Program-made: the position numbers and the translations under genes
The notes under the pieces: generated by a model
What the model was told of the DNA's origin: nothing
What the model saw: the letters and a program-made list of their open reading frames with translations, nothing else
The model's database searches: none
Shown: positions 23,301 through 34,988 of the stretch, piece after piece
How the letters are laid out: the number at the start of each line of letters is the position of its first letter
Position numbering within the stretch: position 1 is the first letter of the stretch
From: Nemopilema nomurai
Taxonomy: Eukaryota; Cnidaria; Scyphozoa; Rhizostomeae; Rhizostomatidae
DNA length: 64,000 nucleotides
Assembly: GCA_003864495.1 (NCBI GenBank)
Contig: ML133503.1
Coordinates: forward strand, 62,001-126,000
Direction: 5' to 3'

Positions 23301-26300
23301 CTGCTGCTTCGAAGTTCATTCATTTCGACTTCACGTGTAGAACTCGTAGAATGCGAGTGATGCTTGCGAAAGCCAGTTGCTGGGCTGTTCAAAGGCAAAC
23401 CAGACCTGATGTCGGCAAGGCGATTCTCATCTGTGTCCGAAACAGAACTGGGGATACTGTTAAGGTCCAAGGCCTGCAGGTCGATACTGTCCACCATCGA
23501 ACTTTGTGTGTTGTGTTCAGCGCGCGCCGTAATGTTATCATCAACCGTCACCACGCCAGCGTCAATGCATTCAGTTGTGCCCGACGAATTCACAGTTTCT
23601 TCGGCGATTATATCACTCGAGGCTAGCTTCCCTCCGACAGAACTCAATTCACTTTTATCGGCTCTTTTATGCGATTCTGATTCGCCTTGCCTTGGATCAT
23701 TATAATCACATTCTGTGTCACTACCTTCTCCAGATGTCACAGCACAATTTCGCTCGGTTAGAACGTCATCCGTTATCGCCCTGCGGTCTGCCCTTGCTTC
23801 ACTGGATTGCGGTTCTGCGTTCAAGTTGCTCGTGTCAAATCTGTTCTTGCTTAGCTTCAGTTCAGCCCGTCGATTAACCTGACTCACTTGTTCGGGATTA
23901 AGCCGTAACTGCGCAGGCACAACGTGCGGCAGCAGGTCCTTGTGCTTAGTGGATGTAATTTGCATCTCATTACCCAAACGAGGTTCTGGAGTAGAGTTCG
24001 GTGCTCGCTGACTCCATTGTGAGGATGACTTATACACGATTGGTCTTTTGCTTCTCGGCGATTGGCTAGGCCTATTGTTGGCTGCGTGGTTAAAGTTGCT
24101 TAACGAGTCGAGCTGTGGCGAACGGGGTGTTTGCCCCGGAAATTGTTCTGGGTCAAGGGTGAGAACAACAGGTGCGGTGGGAGGAGCAATCGATCTTTTC
24201 ATGTAGTCGTGTTTGGGTGTGCTAAACATAACTGGGCCCTCGACGTGTTTTCTCTGTTGAAATCTCCTCGGGGAACTGTTGCCTTCACATCTGAAGTAGG
24301 GTGCTGGAACAATCGGTAACCTGGAGACGAAAGACAGAATTTCAGGACAAATGCTAGCAATAACTAGGCAGGTTGGCTGGAAAGAAAGCAGGTTGCTTAA
24401 AAGATAAGAAGTCTCGCTTAACTATGGACACGTCTAACGATTTTTACATTAAACATATAATAAAACATTCAGTAAAAAAAGTTGAAAGAAACTGATGCAA
24501 AGACTAAAGATGACATCATTTCTTATGCTCAAGATTTTCTGTACAAGCTATTGCCAGTCAGAAACACGGCAAACATGCAAGACACCAAGAGTCACGTATT
24601 TCTAAGGCTAAAAAAGCACCAGAGATGATTCCCGGGTAACTGTTCAAAGCTCAGCAACTCCAGGCAATAAGTGCACAGGACGTTTCCTCAAAATAAGACA
24701 AATTTAAAGACAACTGGTAAATGTGCGGTATTGCATTGATTCTGCTCAAAGTGAAGACCAAGAAGAGTGAAGGGTCTACCAACAGGAAAACCAGCAAAAC
24801 AAGATTTCGTCATGTTCAACCATGTAAACAAACAGAAGTTTGTCATTTACAATATTTAAAAGTGATTCCAAATTCGTGTCTGTCAGGGTTAAAAGGATAT
24901 ATTCTTGGAGTCAGACAGCAACTGACACGGGACTCTTGTAGCTGATCATCGTCTAACGAGGTCAACATACTAAAGATAACAGCTCATACGACTCTCTACA
25001 CACATCGCTATCTTATCGCCATGCTGTTCACCGTGACGCTGTCTCTGTGTTAGGCGGTGTATCAAGGTCATCAAAGACCTAAAACTAAAGTTACGAACTT
25101 GAACCTGTTTTACAAGCAAACTTTATGATGTCTTTACAGCCATATTCATGATGTCACGACGGAATTTTGAAGGCATTATTTCTAGGTCGAGCTCCCTTAC
25201 ATAAGTAAAAAGAAACGAACGATAGAAACGTGTGATGTTTACGGACAGGAAAATGTATGATTAGGCGAGTGTCGTGAAGCAAGGTAAGGTGACAGAAAAA
25301 GATCAGCTAGCAACAAGCGATGTTTAAGACACTGAATTCGATGAAACTGAAATTTTAAAACTCCGGAGGGCTCCATGTCTCTGCAACCACGTCATCAGTG
25401 AATTTTGCAGACGAAGCAAATCAGGCGATTATTCACAGCAATACTCAGCACCAGGCCCCCTGTGAATTTTTTCAATAAACAGGTGAATTAATCGACTTTT
25501 TGCGAAATCATTGCTTCAATTATCTGATCTGCTATTTCATATATGTACATTTGTCAACTCATTATTCTAACCACCATACGCAGAGCATCGTGATTTTCAT
25601 CCCATTACAACTTCTTTCTCACAAAAAATTAATGCTCATTTATTTGACTAAGTAATTGTTTAAAGTAAACTTTCACCAAGAACTATGGCATTATTAAAAA
25701 TGGAATGCGAACCACACAATTCACTTTAGAATCAAAGTCATGCCTGCAAAGATTCAAGACTGAAAGATTGTCTCAAGATTATGACTTGAAAATGACAGTC
25801 GGAAGCGCATACCACTCGCTAACGTTTAGCAATAACTGCCGCAAGATCAAAGGAAGAAAACTGGGAAAAAGCAAGGTAAATAACAGTGGTTGTATATCAT
25901 TTCAGATTCAGCTTACGTAGTCAAATCCATACTCGCAAGCGATGGAGAAAACCAGAACGCATGAATCATGAAGTATTAAAGAGGAAACTCATATAAAAAT
26001 CAGCTGATCAAAGGAGCAAAATCAGGCGTTATTGCTTTCATTGGCAAGTATGATTGCGAATGAGAACTGTGAATGTCAGAACAATATTTGAATTATCAAA
26101 AAATGGTAAATCAGCTTCAGAAACAACACAGGTTTTGAAATATTTATGCCATAAATCCCACATTTGAAATCTCATCCTCGAGACATGAAGAGCCACCGAA
26201 ACACCAATTCTGAAATAGCAAGGAGCTTTGAAAAATAGAGCATGATTGATATGTGATACCCTGAGTGTGAACAGCTAAAGCTACATAATATGTGAAGGAT

Positions 26301-29300
26301 GACGCATTTAAACTTAAATTAAAATAAAAAGATTTTCTGTTAATCAGTTTTTAGCTTCGCATGGGAAATTCATTTGAAACAAATTAACAAAAGCACTGCA
26401 CTATGCTACGTAAGCAGGTTTTCAGGAACTGAAGATTCGCGATATTCGCCATTGTAAAATGCAGCGAGCGCAGCAATGGGATATAACTAACTTATATAAC
26501 TAACAGCAGTGCGACCACGCAAGAGATGCAAAGCATTTTTGGAGATGCAAGATTAATAATCGTCTCGATTTTAGGAAAACATGGGCCTGGTCAGAAAGTC
26601 GGAGTTCAGGGTTCCTCAGATAAGAGAAAGCGATAAACCGCAAAATACCAATCATCCAGTGGAACAGAGACGAAGGTTGAGTCGAATCCCGACCAGCGTG
26701 TGCAAATAACATGCTTTTAACAAGTCGCAGCTGTCACGGTGAAAGTGCCACAACCAACCGTCTTTAAATTAAACCAAATAACAATGTAAAGATCCGAGTA
26801 ACTTCAGGATTCTTAGGGGACCGCAAGCGCTTCCAAGTCATAAACCCAGCACATTTTTTCTATCGAATGAGATCATCCCGTCCTTAGAAATTACGACGTA
26901 AATCTTGAAATGTATCCATTATTGATTGAATAATCTCCTTCACAGTAACTTACTTACTGTTCACTGGCAGTTTGGTGGCCTTCCACCTTCCGATCTTGCT
27001 AAAAGACGCTGCCGAAACCCAAGTGGGAGACTGGCAGAAAACACAGGTTTTAAGTTTCAAAAGATTTCCTGTTTCTCAAGAAGAACAGGTGTTCTGGCTG
27101 ACACACAAGGTACCATGCAGCTGATGAACTTGAAAATTTCACCGTAAGATATTCTTGTGGAGTTAGACGTCGAGAAGAAAGTTGGTAGGCAGACTAGCTG
27201 CACAAAGACAAAGAAGCCATGCTTTAAGAAGGACTCGATGAAGTAAAGACAACCAAAGCACATAGGGCGGTTGACTCGGGTTGTAGTGTGTAAATCTTGC
27301 AAGCACATGGTTTCGACATACGTATAGCCAGAATAACAGCAATATCCTGAGCCTACTCAAGAATTAATGCTACCGAGCCTTATTGACTTGGCTTGCAAAA
27401 TGTCTTTGACCAAAGTGGTCTGCCAAGCTTTATAGGCCCCCTTTAAAGTGATTATGGCTCACTCAGCATGATGTTAATATCAAATTTTAATGTTCATTGT
27501 CCTAACAGAATTCAAGCCAGTAGACATTTACCGATCGGGGATTCTGTCAATTAAGAGCTACCGCCGTGGAAATATGAAATACTCAAGTATGATTGAAATG
27601 CAAAGAAGTATACTGATACGCCTAATGCATAGAGTAAAAGATTGTCTTGAGGAGTAAACAAGACTTGTGTTGCGACCTTCAGCAGTGACACGCGGTTGAG
27701 TAGGATTCGGTTTGCACCAAGGTTCAACATTAGCTACCTTTCTATTGATGTTGTTGTGATGCAGACTGACAGGGAGCACAAATACGGCTACAGCCTATAC
27801 GACGACATCTGCAAATAACATTGCGCTAAGCTGTGGTTAGCAAGAAGAAATGTGATGATGAGCTTTAGGGAACTGTGGGTGCATGTGTTGAAAAGGATTC
27901 GCGCGCACACAAAAGCGATTAAGCAAGGCTTAGCACGTGACCAAGAGTACAGCAAATTCTGCCGGGAAGGTTTGCATGTTTGCGGAAGTGGAAATGAGCG
28001 TACCAGGAACACGCACGGCGAAAACAGCCAAAGGTGGTCACTCACAAAAGATCACAATTTGGGATGAAGAGAAAGGAAATATATAGAAGTGTAAACGAAT
28101 AAAAAAGCTTGGATGACAATAAAAATCGAACACGTAGAATCAGCTTGCATTTAACTAGGTTTTTTATGCAGGACATGGAGATGAATTCAGTCATTTTCGT
28201 TGCATTTTATTTTCTGTGTGGGAAAAATCTTCCCTACTTGGAAGATCACAAGATTTGTTCCGCCCTGAAAATGCACCAACAATCTTTCAAATGCACCAAC
28301 AATCTTTCAAATGCACCAACAATCTTTCAAATGCACCAACAATCTTTCAAATGCACCAACAATCTTTCAAATGCACCAACAATGAGTATACATAGTAAAC
28401 AACTATCAACAACCTGTTTGTACATAAAAGTCTCAAGTCACAAGGAAAGAGCCTCTAGCCGAATCATGTCCCTACAAGTCAAATTGAGATTAACCATGAA
28501 AAACACCCATCACATGTCTTGTTTTTGTGTTTCCTATAAAATAGTCTGGACAACAAGGAGTTACAGCTTCTACCACAGACGTCTATAGGTAAAAAAACCA
28601 TGTGCGGCGAATTTCCACAGCAAAGGAAGTTGCGAAACGTTTGGCGAAAATAGAGGGCGAAAGCGTTTTCATTTACGTCAGTGGAATAGAAAAGGACTAA
28701 ACATGCCAGGCTAGGATAAATCGGAGCTTGCGGATTTCGGCTTTCTGACTCTGTGAAAAAATTAGTTTTCCTTTACCACATTAGAAGTGAGCCTCGGATT
28801 TTCTAAACAAAAAAGGATCATTCTTGAGAAACCTTGGAACTGTAATTAGCTTCAGACTTTGAAGATAGAAATAACTCAAAAACGGACCCGGTTCATCAGC
28901 AAAATCTGCCGGAAAAGACAATCTTCTAGTGATTGGCTGGCAGCGTGCGATTGAAAACTACAGAGCATGCGCAAGCTTCAATTGTAATTTCAGCACACGT
29001 GTTGCCATTAGCTGATTAACTTTGGCGTAAACTGCATAAATAATGAAAATTATTCGGTTTTGATTTCTGACGTCCGCGCACAGGCTAGAACGTTGCTTGT
29101 GCGATAGCTGTCTTTCACAATGCATCATTTCAAGCAAGGATTACAGTCCACAAAGCCAGCGAACTCGCCACTAGTAGCCTCTAACAGGATCAAATCGAAT
29201 TAGTAGCATAAAACATTTTAAGAAACTCGGATTTGCTACATCTTTTCCCACTGTTTGGAGGTGACTAATCTACTCAATTATTTATACCTAAAAAGCCGCA

Positions 29301-32300
29301 GCGCAAATGGGGGAGACAGCGTTGGAGGAGAATCTTTTTAGGAGGCTAGCGTCTGAAATTCATAGTCAGAAGTCATATCGATCACTAAATATTGCCACTT
29401 GATCTGGAATATGCTGGAATAAAAAGTAGGATTTAAAGCCTCTTTCTGAAATACAACCTTAAGACAAGACCAGTCTGCAGCACATTGCTTATAATCATAA
29501 TATCATTCGCTTTTTACATCACGAGGCACAGCTATATTCGAATTAGTAGGCCATTAAATATAAGTGAGTAATGAATTTTACATATATGATAGAGGCGGCT
29601 TGCATACAAGATGTCAGTGCAACGCTTTTGATCAACAACAATCTCATTCAACATAGATGACAAAAGCAATTAAAGTTTTGTCAATGAATGTCATCTCATT
29701 CTTGGTTGACTGAAAAGCGCTATATTCATATGATAATGATATAACAAAATTCATTTTAACTTAAATCTCATCTTGACATTTTCACCAAATTTGGCGTTAA
29801 TTAATTTTGTCAATCGGCTTTGCATGGATCGTATCGCCATTTTTATCTCATAGTTTTACCTTATAGCTTGACCTTATAGCTTACTTCATGCATTAATGTC
29901 ATATTTTTACCTCATGGTACTACTTAATTGTCTTACTTACTTAACATTTAATAGTTTTAGAAGCTTTAGAGTGGGAACTTGACAAATCCTACATAATCGA
30001 CATCCACCAAAATACACGAGTCCATTTCTGTTGTCCAAGATCAAGGCTGCCCCATTTTTTCTATAAGTTACGTTATGTAGACGCCGATCGCACGAGAAAA
30101 TACGACCCGGCTTAAGTTTAAATCCGGGTTGCAATTCAACATGGCTCTTCAAATGTCTCCAGGCAAAGTAAATTATGTCAATTCCAAACCGAGATCAACT
30201 TTCAGTCCGAGTTAAAATGGCAAGCTGGAGTTAATCAGGATTGAGTTTGCATCAGTCGGGCCATTTCGGTTGAAACAGCTACTGTGATTGGAGACCATTT
30301 CAAGTAGGGATGTACCGGATCAGCATTTTCAGAGACCGGCCGGAACCAGATTTACCAGATTCACAGAATCCCGATAAACCGGATAATCCGGCAATAACCG
30401 AGTTTTTTTCCACAACAAAATTGGTGATTGTAATCCTGTATTTCAGATCTCTTTTCAAATTTTGCTTGTTTGATCGCAAAGGTTATTGGAGAGAAGAGAA
30501 ACAATTAGCCTTTAAGGTCATTTTCCACTTAGCCAGTCGTAAAATTCTAGTGACTAAAATTCGGTATCAAATAATACATCTTTTACATAACTTGAGTAAA
30601 AAAAACAAAAAAAATTGTTTTCACAAATTTATATTTTAGTGGCTAGATTTATAAAAAAGGCACTCAATCCTAAATTTCTATTCAATTAGGAAGCGAAATT
30701 TTCAGGCTTCTTCCAAGGAATGATAAGAAGCTGCTTTTACTGCATCACATCAAGAAGATGTTTAAATTTTGCATGACGACCCTCCACACAACAGACGCAA
30801 CAACCAACGACAAAACAGAAGTAGGAAATGTGAAGTTCAACACTTTTGTCACTTCTGCCACTTCTCCCTACCAGAACGTAAAACATTTTAAATTTGTTCT
30901 AACCTCCCTCCCCTCGAAATAAAGAATAATCAATGTCCAGTAAATTGCATGATAACACGAACACCCCCACCAAAAAAACCTTGATTACCGGAGCCCAACT
31001 TGCTTTAACAAATATCTACCTTCCCTCAAGCTTTGCAAATTACGCGAGGCAGCTGCTACGTTAATGGTAATGCTGCTGTGAAGGTGCATTACTTCCAGCC
31101 CTCACTCTTATGCAAAGAATGGTGGTCCAGGCGAGGTATGCCAGAACGATGCCCAGAAAACCGGGTAGAAAACGATCCTAGCGGCTTACCTTTCAGAGCC
31201 ACTATCTGTAGACAGGCTTCTGGACCGGTACATACTCCCAGCTGACATTTGTGATGTTGCTTTGGAGGAAGACCGCGGCGAAGGAGCTTTGTTGAAAGAA
31301 GAAAACGTTTCGATAGGACAAGTGGCCTGGCGACTTCTTTGGTTTGGGAAGCTTTGATTTCTGACTATGGTCCTTATCGATTCCACGTTTCCCTTGAATA
31401 AAGAAACAATTAGACATCGAAGGATGAGTAGTGCTACGTTATAGAAATGAAAGCTTAGGACTCACTGTTTCTACAGATACCAACCACCAAAGATAAAAAC
31501 TGCGTACAGAACAAAACGCATTAGCCCTGCTTTTGCACCTCAGAAGTTTCTGGACAAAGAGATGGGGCCTTACTACTACGATATTTTCGAATGTAAGAGG
31601 GGAATAACAAAGTTTCATTCAGATACTTGAATAATAAGCACTTGGTAAAGTATTTATTTAAATATAAAACAAACATAGTTCTCTTGGCACATTTTTAATT
31701 TGAATGAAAACTAAATTAGATGTGACAACTTTCTACATGTTATAAAAACAGTACAATGGTCGCTTTTTCAAATCGCAGTGAGCAGAAATCGGCTTAACCA
31801 ACCAGGGACAATATTTCAGAATTTTGTACCAGGGTTAAACTAACTGTTGAAATGAAAACTATGGCAAGATTATCTGCAAGACCATAGTAGATTCAAAATG
31901 TTTGCATCAACATTACCTTTTCAAGCAAAACGACTTTTTCTGCATGAAATATTGGTCAGCAAAAAGCCTCACCATGATTAATGATTTTCTAACATATTTA
32001 ATTCGACAATTAGCTACGTATTAAGAGCTTGCACATGGTAACGTAAGAAAAATCAATCTGTTGTCCATTTTTCCAAACCGCTTGTCGCTATTAATAAGGG
32101 GCAATAAATTACTCTAACAAAAGCCACAGATGTAAAAATTCGGCGTAAACATAATTCTTAAAGCGAGGAGAAATGGATCTAAATGAGCTCATTGTTGTGC
32201 AAAAACTGAGGCAGCTTCACTTTTGATTAAAAGCGTATACGGCACTAGTCCATCGTATAGAAGTCTTGTCCTTTAATTCTTATACAGTGATATCGGACGT

Positions 32301-34988
32301 GGCTCTGTTTCTTAACTATTTTCTACCTGAAATTAATTAATCGCTTGCTTAAGTTATTTCAAATATAGTTTAAACTGGCAAATATGTGTTCTCTAATCAA
32401 GATATCTTGACAATCAGTTGCAACTTTTATTAAACTAAAATTCAGGTTTCCATGAAAAGTAAAACACTTGGCAGCTGGTTGCCATTCCTTTAGGGTATTG
32501 CGTACAGGAATGTTGCCTTTCATTTTGGGAAAAATCTTGACCAATTGGAAAGTCCTTAATTGTTATCGAATGACTTCCTGTTTGAAAAACCTACAATCAA
32601 TTGATCTCTAAAGACATTCACGACGAGGTCGCGCAACGAAAACGGTGCTACAAGAGACTCACGTGAAATATCCTTTTGTAGCACTTCTCAAGGCCATAAA
32701 CATCCTTTTCTGATAAGGCCTTCTCGATGTCCAGAATCACCTTTTGCTGTCTGGGGCTTCGAGATGCGTTAAAGGGTGGAGCCGAAGCACTCCCATTGTT
32801 CACTGTATAGAATCTTCCGACCTTTCTATAAAAATGAGGAATTTGGAGCATATCACAAAATACCAATTCCAACAACTATGCAACTCTAAAGAAAAGCTAC
32901 TGGATTAGGCTTATTTTGATGCACCTTATATCACTGGATGCAAATTATGACAAACGCCTGTTGAAGCAATTTTTCAGTTGAACATTCCCATGTTTCAAAA
33001 TTCAGAACATCTGCCAAAATAGGATGGAGTCAAAATCAAGATTAGGACCAAGTCCAGAGAAACTGTGACAAAATGATAAAATGGCATAGGCATGTTTGAC
33101 AATAAAGAGCTTGAAAGAAAGCATAAAGAAAAGAAAAACAAGGAAAGACAAGACAAAAACAGAAAGAGACACAAATAACAAGAGGGAATAAATTTAAAGA
33201 TAGAGCAGGAGCATAGGACATGTAAAGAGATAATAAAACCATAAAATTGGAAGAAAAAGGAAAAAGGGGAGGAAGAGGGAAAATGGTAAAGAATATTCAG
33301 AATAGAAAAACTGTTGAAATGTCTTTGAATAGAGAAAGTTAATAATTAAATTGATTTGCCAATTTATACTTACTTTGTCAATGATCGCAGCTCTGACATT
33401 GTTGGTGGTGGTGAAAATGGTGCTTTTACTGGCTTTTCTTGCCTGGTTTTTTCATACTAGAAAAAACAATTTTAAAAACTATTGACTTTACCACAACAGA
33501 TTCAATCTTGAGAAAATTACTCTAGCTCCTTCATCAAATGATGACTAACTTTTAACTCTTGGACTGGCTGATTCCTAAAATGGCTTAGAAAAATCTCTAA
33601 CATAGAGAAATTGACTAGAGAGCTAAGCAGTAGACTTTAAAATGCTGGAAAACATGCTATGGCAATTTAATCTGTCATATATTTAACAAGTTGGCCTATG
33701 ATTTGTGTTTTTTATGCTCTTCATTTATGCAGCCAATATGAAACAAACCCATTAAATGGTAATGTCATTGACAATATATTTATTCCAAAATGAGGTAATG
33801 GCATTGACAATACATTCCAAAATGAGGTTTTGCAGCTACCTTAATGCTTGATGGAATAAAGCCACCTCTACTCGTACTTGTGCTTGGCTGCACTATTGGT
33901 ACCTGAATGGTAAATGATTTATGGGAATTAAAAGCATGCTTCTAAAAAGTGATGAGCATTAACGAGTAAAGGTTGTCACAATTTCACAATAAAACTGGAC
34001 AACTTGTTGCTTATGTTATTTGTAACAGCAAAAAGTGACAGTTAATTTGTTTATGTTTCAGCAAGGTCTATAATTGATATCTTTACTGACAACATCCCAA
34101 ATTTATCTTGATTTTCAAGGTTTTGCTAAATCTTCATTCGGTACAATTAGAAGGAAGACCTCATAAGCAACCATATTCCATGTAACCCATATCTGCTGCC
34201 GCTCATTAAAGAGAACTTTTAAAAAGACTACAAATAGACTCAAAGTAGCCACTAAGAACTATCACATGCTGATCCAGGTAGGGAGTCACATTTATTACTT
34301 TCTACAATAAAGACAAATCAATTCCTGCTAGCACAAAGTAATGATTCAAACAAGCAGGAAACAAAACATTCACAAGAAGAGGAAAAAATAAACATATTGT
34401 TTTGCTGTCAACTACACAAATATGTCTCTATGGAAACCTTATGTTCATCTCTTGGAATTTGGTCCTTTAGATAACGCTGACGGATCTTATTATCTGGACT
34501 CTTGAAGGCAGGTGGGCTTTCCATCTACAAAAATTAAAATGCAGCTTATGAAATATTGAGTGTACAGCAATGAGCAAGTTTACTGATTGTAGAAAAAAAA
34601 TATTAGAATCAATGATAGGACATTCCAGGCACTGCAAATGATTGCGGCCTTAAGCTTTAACATTAGCTTTATGTCAGTTTAAAAGAAGAGAACACGATTT
34701 TAAGCATCAATACGGCCACCAGATGACATATCACCACAAAACATGCACAGCATTGAAAAACACTTTGAAATCTATGATCAAAGTAATCAATACTTTACCA
34801 TGAACGTATTGAGTTTCAAACCAAATATAATGACTTACCAAATCAAACCCATGGCTTGGTTTCGATAATTCACCAAAAGAGACTCTTGACCTAATAATCT
34901 TTGGTGGAAAGCCATTTTTGAACCTTATTGTCTTGGTCTTTGACTTCTCAACTTGGATAAGATATTTTTGATTGGATGGTGGTGCCAT
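17207..34988 (-). CDS. Unrecognised nine-exon gene: Ser-rich disordered protein with C-terminal coiled coil, 675 aa
   Basis: Exons: 34988-34839, 34524-34438, 33902-33840, 33456-33374, 32825-32663, 31392-31190, 24320-23197, 17986-17943, 17317-17207. Every junction has AG/GT consensus and every phase matches, giving 2028 nt with one stop, which is strong evidence for a real gene. I do not recognise the family. The N terminus (1-50) is basic (KTKTIRFKNGFPPKIIRSR). The middle is rich in Ser, Pro and Thr. Residues about 145-182 look helical (QKVILDIEKALSEKDVYGLE). Exon 7 (374 aa) is polar and acidic with many Ser/Thr. The last 36 residues form a short coiled coil (RKEELEALLKEH). No signal peptide or membrane segment is seen. 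A scaffold or cytoskeletal role is possible but unproven. Extra exons may hide in the 6.9-kb and 5.2-kb introns. Confidence 0.78.
17943..17986 (-). CDS. Unrecognised gene, exon 8 (44-bp small exon)
   Basis: Acceptor CTTATTAG/GT, donor AACAAG/GTTTGT. Its two leading bases complete the Gly codon left by exon 7, then HFQDEIEPPDEANK. Short but phase-consistent on both sides. Confidence 0.62.
19306..19338. repeat. 7-bp tandem repeat GGGTACA
   Basis: About four copies of GGGTACA, one interrupted (GCGGTACA). Intronic, with no sign of function. Confidence 0.75.
21393..22290. repeat. Satellite, about 0.9 kb, 62-bp period built from ACATA pentamers
   Basis: Runs of AACATAACATAAGATAACAT and AAAGCAAAACATAACACAAC recur with a spacing of about 62 bp (equivalent points near 21541, 21603, 21665). 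The plus strand is almost free of G and T-poor. The array decays at both ends. It sits in the 5.2-kb intron between exons 7 and 8 of the unrecognised minus-strand gene. Confidence 0.9.
23197..24320 (-). CDS. Unrecognised gene, exon 7 (large polar exon, residues 250-624)
   Basis: 1124 bp open throughout; acceptor TCTCCAG/G, donor GGACG/GTGAGT. It encodes a low-complexity polar region rich in Ser, Asp and Glu (for example SGEGSDTECDYNDPRQ), ending with a short hydrophobic run (FDNVTVVVVNVTTDEGED). Its first base completes the Arg codon from exon 6. Confidence 0.8.
24321..31189. other. 6.9-kb intron of the unrecognised gene
   Basis: Carries the 20-bp minisatellite and, near 30305-30400, a stretch rich in CCGG words. 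No exon supported, although one or more phase-neutral exons could be hidden. Confidence 0.5.
28271..28383. repeat. 20-bp minisatellite, five full copies plus a partial
   Basis: The unit ATGCACCAACAATCTTTCAA is repeated without visible change, ending in a partial copy at 28371-28383. Perfect copies suggest recent expansion and likely length polymorphism. Intronic. Confidence 0.92.
31190..31392 (-). CDS. Unrecognised gene, exon 6 (residues 183-249)
   Basis: 203 bp; acceptor TTCAAG/GGAAAC, donor GAAAG/GTAAGC, phase 2 out. It encodes a Ser/Arg-rich segment (NKAPSPRSSSKATSQ, SMYRSRSLSTDSGSE) with several possible phosphorylation sites. Confidence 0.72.
32663..32825 (-). CDS. Unrecognised gene, exon 5 (residues 128-182)
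   Basis: 163 bp; acceptor TATAG/AAAGG, donor TTTCAC/GTGAGT. It encodes a likely helical stretch (KVILDIEKALSEKDVYGLEK) that is the most structured-looking part of the N-terminal half. Confidence 0.72.
33374..33456 (-). CDS. Unrecognised gene, exon 4 (residues 101-127)
   Basis: 83 bp; acceptor TCTAG/TATGAA, donor ACAAA/GTAAGT, phase 0 in and 2 out. It encodes YEKTRQEKPVKAPFSPPPTM and then SELRSLTK. Confidence 0.7.
33840..33902 (-). CDS. Unrecognised gene, exon 3 (residues 80-100)
   Basis: 63 bp; acceptor ATTCAG/GTACCA, donor ATTAAG/GTAGCT, phase 0 at both ends, so it can be skipped without a frameshift. It encodes VPIVQPSTSTSRGGFIPSSI. Confidence 0.68.
34438..34524 (-). CDS. Unrecognised gene, exon 2 (residues 51-79)
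   Basis: 87 bp; acceptor TGTAG/ATG, donor CATAAG/GTTTCC (weak), phase 0 at both ends. It encodes MESPPAFKSPDNKIRQRYLK. Its own ATG is in frame and could act as an alternative start. Confidence 0.7.
34839..34988 (-). CDS. Unrecognised gene, exon 1 (start codon, residues 1-50)
   Basis: ATG at 34988-34986; donor GATTTG/GTAAGT, phase 0. It encodes MAPPSNQKYLIQVEKSKTKT and then a basic stretch ending HGFDL. Confidence 0.75.

Noticed and set aside
23102..23877. Plus-strand ORFs of 100-174 aa opposite exon 7 of the unrecognised gene
   Set aside because: Minus-strand frame is longer, bounded by splice sites in phase with its neighbours; the plus-strand ORFs are Cys-rich shadows.
26640..26705. GTCGAATCCCGACC, similar to a pol III B box
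   Set aside because: No full tRNA fold or repeat copies in the window; too short to call.
28109..28588. 159-aa plus-strand ORF
   Set aside because: Its core is the 20-bp minisatellite read in rotating frames and the flanks show no coding signal.
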